A stretch of DNA of 39,674 bases from an uncultured Actinomycetes bacterium. GTDB taxonomy: Bacteria > Actinomycetota > Actinomycetes > Nanopelagicales > Nanopelagicaceae. This document shows positions 33,726 through 39,674 of this stretch, in pieces. The notes beneath the pieces are model-generated. The model was given only the letters and a program-made list of their open reading frames with translations. It did not search any database and had not been told where the DNA came from. The stretch is from the NCBI GenBank assembly GCA_903821145.1, contig CAIJKC010000054.1, positions 1 through 39,674 on the forward strand, in the 5' to 3' direction. How positions within the stretch are numbered: the stretch's first letter is position 1; each line of letters starts with the position of its first letter. A program made the translations under genes and the position numbers.

Positions 33726-34285
33726 GTCGAATCACCGTTCATCACGCCTCAGTGGACCGATTTACCACTGGCACTGTTGGTGTACCGGGGGAGCGAACCT
33801 TCTTTATCCAAATCCGAAGTTCAGCCGGCCTCTCCTCGATGGTCGTTGAAAAGAGCCAGGTCCAGGCCCTCGCAGAGCGATTACGCTCTCTCGTGCGCGA
33901 ACTTAGAAGCTCGCAGACCGCCAGCCTTGATGAGATCTCCGTGCTCCATGTGAAAGACATCGAGTCATTGGATTTTCCCATCGATGAAGATTTCCGGGTA
34001 GGAATACTCGCCATCAGTTGGGATGAAGCAGATCAGCGAATCCTTCTCCAACTGCAGGCTATGGGGGATGAGCAGATAGTTGATCTACTCGATGATGAAG
34101 AGGCACTCCAGATTGAGGATGCACCTGATCTTGTGACGGCCCATCTACGCATCCATCAGGCCAGAACTTTCATCGATCGTGCAGATTCAGTGGTGAATGC
34201 TGGCCGGCAAGTTTGTCCTTTCTGCGGTCTTCCGATCAACAATGATGGACACTTGTGTCCTAGAGCAAATGGGTATCGTCGTTAA
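33722..34285 (+). CDS. DUF3090 family protein
   Basis: 187 residues, no known function. The family is found mainly in actinobacteria next to a histidine phosphatase and an SCO1664-type protein. The N-terminal two-thirds contain GVPGERTFFIQIRSSAGL; the C-terminus has CPFCGLPI and a third cysteine in HLCPRANGYRR, a likely small zinc site. Overlaps of 4 bases (upstream) and 1 base (downstream TAATG) argue for a functional trio. Confidence 0.88.
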   Translation: MSRITVHHASVDRFTTGTVGVPGERTFFIQIRSSAGLSSMVVEKSQVQALAERLRSLVRELRSSQTASLDEISVLHVKDIESLDFPIDEDFRVGILAISWDEADQRILLQLQAMGDEQIVDLLDDEEALQIEDAPDLVTAHLRIHQARTFIDRADSVVNAGRQVCPFCGLPINNDGHLCPRANGYRR

Positions 34286-34971
34286 TGCTCTCTGATCTCC
34301 ATGACGGAGAGCTTCGAGTAGTGGGCAGACTCGTTGATGCTTCCAACGCGACGCTACTGTGCGATATTGGGTCAGAAGAGGAACCAGTGCAGGTGATCTA
34401 CAAGCCCATTGCAGGAGAGCGCGCGCTGTGGGATTTTCCTGATGGTGAGTTAGCCAAACGTGAAGTTGCAGCCTTTCTTCTCTCGAAGTCCCTTGACTAC
34501 AACATCGTTCCAGAGACAATTTTTCGTGATGGGCCATTCGGTTTAGGGTCAGTGCAACGTTGGATTGACGTGGATGAGAGCATTGATGTGGTCGAACTCG
34601 CGCAGAGTCAGGATCCCTTGATTCGAAAGATGGCACTCTTTGATGTCCTGATCAACAATACGGATCGAAAATTTGGGCATATTCTCCCGACTCACGATGG
34701 ATCGGTTTTTGGGTGTGATCATGGAGTCTCGTTCCACAGTGAAGATAAATTGCGAACAGTCCTCTGGCAGTTTGCAGGCCAACCTCTCACAGAATCAGAA
34801 TTGGTGGATATGTCACGCATACTCGCCTCTTTGCCTCAATCAGGAGTGGCAGAGTTCTTGAATGAAGCTGATCAAGAGGCGCTTGTGCGCCGCATTGAGC
34901 GAGTCAAGAGTGAAGCAACCTTTCCCTTTCCTTCCGAGGATTGGCCAGCCGTCCCTTGGCCACCTTTTTAG
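34285..34971 (+). CDS. SCO1664 family protein (PI3/PI4-kinase-like fold)
   Basis: 228 residues. The pattern resembles the phosphatidylinositol 3/4-kinase fold: a candidate ATP lysine K40 in IYKP, the catalytic-loop-like FDVLINNTDRKFGH (119-132, with D120, N125 and D127), and a metal-binding-like CDHGVSF (144-150). Substrate unknown; it could be a protein, lipid or small-molecule kinase, or HipA-like. Found beside mshC in Streptomyces (SCO1664) and M. tuberculosis (Rv2133c). It starts one base inside the DUF3090 stop; 15 bases separate it from mshC. Confidence 0.87.
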   Translation: MLSDLHDGELRVVGRLVDASNATLLCDIGSEEEPVQVIYKPIAGERALWDFPDGELAKREVAAFLLSKSLDYNIVPETIFRDGPFGLGSVQRWIDVDESIDVVELAQSQDPLIRKMALFDVLINNTDRKFGHILPTHDGSVFGCDHGVSFHSEDKLRTVLWQFAGQPLTESELVDMSRILASLPQSGVAEFLNEADQEALVRRIERVKSEATFPFPSEDWPAVPWPPF

Positions 34972-34972
34972 A

Positions 34973-34978
34973 TACGAT
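34973..34978 (+). promoter_or_regulatory. Putative -10 box for mshC
   Basis: TACGAT is followed by 8 bases and the mshC ATG at 34987; there is no Shine-Dalgarno sequence in the 15-base gap, so mshC may have its own leaderless or near-leaderless transcript besides read-through from upstream. The hexamer begins 2 bases after the upstream stop codon. Confidence 0.38.
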
Positions 34979-34986
34979 ATCCACCT

Positions 34987-36252
34987 ATGGATATGCAATC
35001 GCAGACGATCCCTTCATGGCCTGATCTCTATCAACCTCCGATAGATCGCGCATTGCCACCTCTCTCACTCAAGACCGCTGCTGGGATGCAGGAGATAACT
35101 GCTGGCCAGAGATTCTCCATGTATATCTGCGGCATTACGCCCTATGACGCCACCCACCTCGGTCATGCCGCCACCTACATCGCTTTCGATCTCATCAATC
35201 GTTACCAGCGAGTTGCAGGCGCCCAGGTGTGCTTCGTCGAGAACATCACCGATATTGATGAACCGCTACTTGAGCGAGCAGCGCGTGATGATCAAGATTG
35301 GCGAGATCTGGCCGCTTCACAAATAGACCTCTTCCGTTCAGATATGACTGCGCTGCATATCTTCCCGCCGGCAGACTTTGTTCCAGCTACAGGTGTGATG
35401 GAACTTATCGATGCTGCAATCTCTCAGATGGATCGGAATGGTTTTGTCTATCGAGTCGGTGACGATCTCTACTTCGACATCTCTTCATTCTTGGTAGATC
35501 TTCCGATTCCTATTAATGAAGCGTTAGAAATATTTGCAGAGCGCGGTGGAGACCCTTCTCGCACTGGCAAGCGTCATCCTTTGGATCCAGTTCTGTGGTG
35601 GGCGAACAAGAACGAAGAGCCAGGCTGGGAGAGTAGTCACGGCCTTGGTCGTCCTGGTTGGCACATTGAATGTTCAGTAATAGCTCTTCGCTATATTCTC
35701 GGGGAGAATTTCCTTAAATCTGGCAAACGCCCATTCTCAATCGATCTCCAAGGTGGTGGATCAGATTTAATTTTTCCGCATCACTTTATGAGTGGTGCTC
35801 AGGCCAAGGCCATGTTGGGTCAACCATTCACCCAGCATTATGTTCACGCCGGTATGGTCGGCTTGGATGGCGAGAAGATGAGCAAGAGCAAAGGCAATTT
35901 GGTCTTTGTCTCAAAACTCTTGCAAGAAGGTGTCGATCCAGTTGCTATCAAATATGCACTTCTGAAGGATCACTATCAATCCGACCGAATGTGGAGTGAT
36001 GCCACATTGGAGCAGGCGATCGCTGCCGTTGCCCTCATCCGGACCGCTCTCTCTCGCGAATGGGTTGCATCTACAGATGCAGTATCGTCATCGATCATCA
36101 CATCGATCTCAAACAATCTAGATACTCCGATGGCCTTACAGGCACTAGAAGAGTGGGCTCGCGTGAATGTGGCACCGGGAGTTGATGAGGCCCAACGTGG
36201 TGCTGGTGATTTATCACGACTCTTAGATAGCCTTCTTGGGTTAGCGTTCTAG
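34987..36252 (+). CDS. mshC: Mycothiol ligase MshC (cysteine:glucosaminyl-inositol ligase)
   Basis: 421 residues. It joins cysteine to GlcN-inositol with ATP, the third step of mycothiol synthesis; mycothiol is the actinobacterial thiol buffer. It is a shortened class I cysteinyl-tRNA synthetase: YICGITPYDATHLGHA (46-61, zinc cysteine C48 and the HIGH-like HLGH), GWHIECS, and K297-M-S-K-S301. The missing tRNA anticodon domain and the TPYDATHLGH sequence separate it from CysS. Its presence is good evidence for an actinobacterial source. Confidence 0.95.
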   Translation: MDMQSQTIPSWPDLYQPPIDRALPPLSLKTAAGMQEITAGQRFSMYICGITPYDATHLGHAATYIAFDLINRYQRVAGAQVCFVENITDIDEPLLERAARDDQDWRDLAASQIDLFRSDMTALHIFPPADFVPATGVMELIDAAISQMDRNGFVYRVGDDLYFDISSFLVDLPIPINEALEIFAERGGDPSRTGKRHPLDPVLWWANKNEEPGWESSHGLGRPGWHIECSVIALRYILGENFLKSGKRPFSIDLQGGGSDLIFPHHFMSGAQAKAMLGQPFTQHYVHAGMVGLDGEKMSKSKGNLVFVSKLLQEGVDPVAIKYALLKDHYQSDRMWSDATLEQAIAAVALIRTALSREWVASTDAVSSSIITSISNNLDTPMALQALEEWARVNVAPGVDEAQRGAGDLSRLLDSLLGLAF

Positions 36253-36270
36253 CACCCTCCCTAACTCGGC

Positions 36271-36276
36271 TAATCT
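36271..36276 (+). promoter_or_regulatory. Putative -10 box for metH
   Basis: TAATCT lies 9 bases before the metH ATG at 36286 in the 33-base gap after mshC. No Shine-Dalgarno sequence precedes either ATG 36277 or 36286. There is no room for a cobalamin riboswitch here. Confidence 0.38.
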
Positions 36277-36285
36277 ATGCCTCTC

Positions 36286-39200
36286 ATGACTAAAACCATC
36301 AGCTCATTGCGCTTGGCCCTGGCCACCAGAACGGTGATTGCCGATGGAGCCATGGGCACAATGCTGCAGGCCCAAGATCCGACGATGGAGGATTTCCAAG
36401 GCCACGAGGGTTGCAACGAGATTCTCAACGTTTCAAGGCCGGATATCGTCAGAAGTGTTCACGATGCCTATCTCGAAGTCGGCGTCGACGCTATCGAGAC
36501 AAATACTTTTGGCGCCAACTGGGCGAATTTGGCTGAATATGGAATCGAAGATCGCATTTATGAATTGGCTAAAGCAGGTGCTGTGATCGCTCGCGAGGCC
36601 GCCGATGCTTACTCCACCCACGATCATCCTCGCTGGGTACTTGGTTCCCTTGGTCCGGGTACAAAATTGCCCACTCTTCTCCATGTTGAGTATGAGAAAT
36701 TGCGTGGGCACTATCAAGTTGCCTCTCAAGGACTGATTGATGGTGGCAGCGATGCACTCCTTGTGGAGACAACACAAGATCTGCTCCAAGCTAAAGCTGC
36801 TGTTAATGGAGCGCGGGCTGCGATTACGGCCTCAGGCAAAGATGTTGTCCTGATCGCTCAGGTAACCGTGGAGACAACTGGCACGATGCTTCTTGGATCA
36901 GAGATTGGCGCTGCGCTCAACGCGCTTGAGCCACTTAATATCGATCTCATTGGATTAAATTGCGCAACAGGGCCTGCCGAGATGTCAGAACACTTGCGGG
37001 TATTGAGCAAGAATTCCACGGCACAGATATCGGTGATGCCAAATGCTGGTCTTCCGATTTTGGGTGCCAACGGCGCGGTCTATCCATTGTCACCAGATGA
37101 ACTAGCCAAGTACCTCTCTGACTTCGTCAATGACTATGGCATCTCACTCATCGGTGGATGTTGCGGAACGACTCCTGCCCACTTAGAAGCAGTGGTGAAG
37201 GCCGTTTCTTCACGACCCACCCCACTTCGCTCACCGGTCAAGGAAAATGGCGCATCCTCTCTCTATCAGTTCGTACCATTCCGACAAGACAATGCCTACC
37301 TGGCGATTGGTGAGCGAACGAATGCCAATGGTTCACGTGCTTTCCGAGACGCCCTCATAACAGAGGATTGGCAGACCTGTATCGAGATAGCCCGCGATCA
37401 AATTCGCGATGGCGCCCATATTCTGGATCTATCCGTGGACTATGTCGGGCGAGATGGTGTTAAAGATATGACGGAGCTGGCTTCGCGGCTTGCTACGAGC
37501 TCAACATTGCCGATCATGCTTGATTCCACCGAACCCGATGTTCTCAAGGCAGGGCTTGAACACCTTGGCGGTCGAAGCGTCATTAACTCCGTTAACTACG
37601 AGGATGGTGATGGTCCAACCAGCCGCTTTGCTCGAATCATGCCGCTCGTGAAAGAACATGGCGCCGCGGTTGTAGCACTCACGATTGATGAAGAGGGTCA
37701 AGCCAGAACGAGTGAGTGGAAGATCAGGGTCGCGACTCGTCTCATCGAGGACCTTGTCACAAACTGGGGGATGGCAGTTGAAGATATTCTCATTGACTGT
37801 CTCACCTTTCCCATTGCGACAGGTCAGGAAGAGACACGTCGGGACGGCATCGAAACCATCTCCGCCATCGCTGAACTCAAACGCCTCTATCCGACTGTTC
37901 AGACGACTTTGGGAGTTTCCAATGTCTCCTTTGGATTGAATCCTGCCGCTCGCATCGTATTGAACTCCGTATTTCTTGCAGAAGCAGTAAAGGCTGGTCT
38001 GGATTCAGCGATCGTTCATCCATCAAAGATCACCCCTATGGCGCGCATTGCTGATGATGTGAAATCTGTTGCCCTCGACCTCATCTATGACCGCCGTGCC
38101 TACGACGTAAATGGTGACATCTCGTATGACCCTCTGACGAAATTTCTCGAGCTATTCGATGGTGTTGAGGTGAAGTCGAGCCGTCTTTCACGAGCTGCTG
38201 AACTCGCTGCGTTGCCATTGGATAAGCGACTGGAGCGTCGCATTGTTGATGGTGAGAAGGTTGGCCTAGAAGCAGATCTCTTTGAAGCGATGGAGAGTGG
38301 TGTGAAGCCACTTGCCATCATTAATGATTTCCTCTTGGCGGGCATGAAGGAGGTTGGCGAGCTCTTTGGGCGAGGTGAGATGCAACTACCATTCGTGCTC
38401 CAGAGCGCTGAGGTAATGAAGACCGCGGTCGCCATTCTTGAACCACACATGGAGAAGACCGATGATGAAGGTAGAGGTTCGATTCTCCTTGCAACGGTAA
38501 AGGGGGATGTCCACGACATCGGAAAGAATCTTGTCGACATCATCCTAAGCAATAACGGGTACACGACCGTCAATATCGGAATTAAACAGACGATTAATCA
38601 GATTATTGATGCGGCATTTGAGAATAATGTCGATGTCATTGGAATGTCTGGGCTGCTTGTGAAGTCAACGGTCATCATGAAGGAAAATCTTCTTGAGCTC
38701 ACCTCGCGCAATCTTGATCAAAAGTGGCCCGTCATCCTAGGAGGTGCGGCCCTGACTCGAAGTTTCGTCGAAGATGATCTTGCGGGCGCTTTCCCTGGAA
38801 CTGTTCGGTATGCCAAAGATGCCTTCGAAGGATTGCGCCTGATGGATGCCATGATCGGAATGAAGCGAGGAGATGCATCTGCCTCACTTCCACCGCTTCG
38901 AGAGCGTCGCACACCAAACACTCGGGCTAATCGCGAAGTAAATACCGATACGAAGCGATCTGATGTTGCCACTGATAACAGTCTTCCAAAGGTGCCTTTC
39001 ATGGGATCGCGCATCATTAAGGGTGTTCCGCTCCAAGATTATCTAGGCATGCTCGATGAACGTGCACTCTTTGTTGGCCAGTGGGGACTTCAAGGTAAGC
39101 GTGGTGAGTATGAGCGCATGGTGGAGGAGGAGGGTCGTCCTCGTCTTCGAGCACTCCTCAATGATGCCCAATCGCAGGGATGGCTCAACGCCGCCGTCGT

Positions 39201-39674
39201 TTATGGATATTTCCCTTGTTACAGCGAAGGAAATGACCTGGTTGTCTTGCATCACGAAGGACCGCTGGAGGGTAAGGAGCGGGTTCGTTTCACCTTCCCT
39301 CGTCAGACTCGTGATCGCAGGCTCTGCCTGAGTGACTTCTTCCGCAGCAAGGAATCCGGTGAGATCGATACCGTCGCCTTCCATGTTGTCACGATGGGTC
39401 AATCAGTGAGTGAGGCAACTGCCAAACTCTTTGAGGCAAACAACTACCGCGAATACCTAGAGCTGCATGGTCTTTCGGTGCAACTTACTGAAGCTCTCGC
39501 AGAACATTGGCACGCACGTATTCGTGACGAGATGGGCTTTTCAACAGAAGATGCGCAAGCTCTTCCAGAGATTTTGGATCAGGGGTATCGAGGTTCCCGT
39601 TACTCATTTGGTTATCCTGCCTGCCCAGATCTTGAGCAGCAAAAGCAGCTCTGTGATCTCCTAGATCCAGATCG
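36286..39674 (+). CDS. metH: Cobalamin-dependent methionine synthase (partial, 3' end beyond window)
   Basis: 1129 codons are present and the frame stays open at the window edge; by homology only some 40 codons are missing. It moves a methyl group from methyl-tetrahydrofolate to homocysteine through cobalamin. Domains in order: homocysteine domain (1-310) with zinc ligands C226, C292 and C293; pterin domain (about 330-600); cap and B12 domain with D741-x-H743-x-x-G746 in GDVHDIGKN; activation domain (about 900 on) with RYSFGYPACP at 1105-1114. An in-frame ATG at 36277 is an alternative start. It needs vitamin B12 as cofactor, whose source is not visible here. Confidence 0.96.
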   Translation, partial: MTKTISSLRLALATRTVIADGAMGTMLQAQDPTMEDFQGHEGCNEILNVSRPDIVRSVHDAYLEVGVDAIETNTFGANWANLAEYGIEDRIYELAKAGAVIAREAADAYSTHDHPRWVLGSLGPGTKLPTLLHVEYEKLRGHYQVASQGLIDGGSDALLVETTQDLLQAKAAVNGARAAITASGKDVVLIAQVTVETTGTMLLGSEIGAALNALEPLNIDLIGLNCATGPAEMSEHLRVLSKNSTAQISVMPNAGLPILGANGAVYPLSPDELAKYLSDFVNDYGISLIGGCCGTTPAHLEAVVKAVSSRPTPLRSPVKENGASSLYQFVPFRQDNAYLAIGERTNANGSRAFRDALITEDWQTCIEIARDQIRDGAHILDLSVDYVGRDGVKDMTELASRLATSSTLPIMLDSTEPDVLKAGLEHLGGRSVINSVNYEDGDGPTSRFARIMPLVKEHGAAVVALTIDEEGQARTSEWKIRVATRLIEDLVTNWGMAVEDILIDCLTFPIATGQEETRRDGIETISAIAELKRLYPTVQTTLGVSNVSFGLNPAARIVLNSVFLAEAVKAGLDSAIVHPSKITPMARIADDVKSVALDLIYDRRAYDVNGDISYDPLTKFLELFDGVEVKSSRLSRAAELAALPLDKRLERRIVDGEKVGLEADLFEAMESGVKPLAIINDFLLAGMKEVGELFGRGEMQLPFVLQSAEVMKTAVAILEPHMEKTDDEGRGSILLATVKGDVHDIGKNLVDIILSNNGYTTVNIGIKQTINQIIDAAFENNVDVIGMSGLLVKSTVIMKENLLELTSRNLDQKWPVILGGAALTRSFVEDDLAGAFPGTVRYAKDAFEGLRLMDAMIGMKRGDASASLPPLRERRTPNTRANREVNTDTKRSDVATDNSLPKVPFMGSRIIKGVPLQDYLGMLDERALFVGQWGLQGKRGEYERMVEEEGRPRLRALLNDAQSQGWLNAAVVYGYFPCYSEGNDLVVLHHEGPLEGKERVRFTFPRQTRDRRLCLSDFFRSKESGEIDTVAFHVVTMGQSVSEATAKLFEANNYREYLELHGLSVQLTEALAEHWHARIRDEMGFSTEDAQALPEILDQGYRGSRYSFGYPACPDLEQQKQLCDLLDPD

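Noticed and set aside
34987-36252. Cysteinyl-tRNA synthetase (cysS) instead of mshC
   Set aside because: The protein lacks the C-terminal anticodon-binding part of CysS and has the MshC-type TPYDATHLGH motif beside the usual mshC neighbours.
36253-36285. Cobalamin riboswitch before metH
   Set aside because: Only 33 bases are available between mshC and metH, too short for the B12 aptamer.
1-39674. Insertion sequences, prophage, CRISPR or defence genes
   Set aside because: No transposase, integrase, phage or Cas-like protein and no regularly spaced repeats are seen; every gene fits an actinobacterial housekeeping or conserved-hypothetical family.

Overview
The window is about 40 kb of dense, almost purely housekeeping DNA from an actinobacterium. 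I read 41 protein genes (aroC and metH run off the two edges) and one tRNA. The gene order efp-nusB-bldD-pyrR-pyrB-pyrC-carA-carB-...-pyrD-pyrF-mihF-gmk-rpoZ-coaBC-metK-priA-def-fmt-rsmB-rpe is the classic actinobacterial (Streptomyces-like) order. The mycothiol ligase MshC, an mIHF-type nucleoid protein, a BldD regulator and an actinobacterial PGKGP-type EF-P agree with this. The base composition looks moderate (near half GC by eye, not computed). With the very tight packing (no gene-free stretch over 300 bases, many 1-8 base overlaps) it suggests a streamlined, perhaps aquatic actinobacterium such as the Nanopelagicales; that placement is inference.

Layout: 1-2121 is the end of a shikimate operon (aroC', aroK, aroB, aroQ). 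2194-3158 holds efp and nusB. bldD (3183-3689, minus) is divergent from a pyrimidine operon (pyrR, pyrB, pyrC, carA, carB, pyrK, pyrD, pyrF; 3829-13491), which carries the whole route to UMP apart from orotate phosphoribosyltransferase (pyrE). Without a strand change it continues into an mIHF-guanylate kinase fusion, rpoZ, coaBC, metK, priA, def, fmt, rsmB, rpe, hisE and hisG (to 23702): about 20 kb on one strand. 23699-28661 contains serB (minus), an ABC ATPase, ung, a YczE-like membrane protein (minus), uppP and a DUF554 membrane protein. 28690-30578 has an alcohol dehydrogenase, thymidine kinase and tRNA-Leu(GAG), all minus. 30677-39674 has an M20 peptidase, an aldo/keto reductase (minus), then a histidine phosphatase, DUF3090 protein, SCO1664-family kinase-like protein, mshC and the cobalamin-dependent methionine synthase metH.

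How it works together: the pyr operon is probably controlled by PyrR through a hairpin in its leader (3788-3822) that pairs with the ribosome binding site. Many gene starts away from operon interiors have a TANNNT box exactly 6 bases before an ATG or GTG and no Shine-Dalgarno sequence, which suggests extensive leaderless transcription. The most unusual items are the in-frame mIHF-Gmk fusion with a well-placed internal start for Gmk, the PyrR translational switch, divergent leaderless promoters that share one palindrome, and a little-understood phosphatase/DUF3090/kinase-like trio next to mycothiol synthesis. I see no mobile element, CRISPR array, prophage or defence system.
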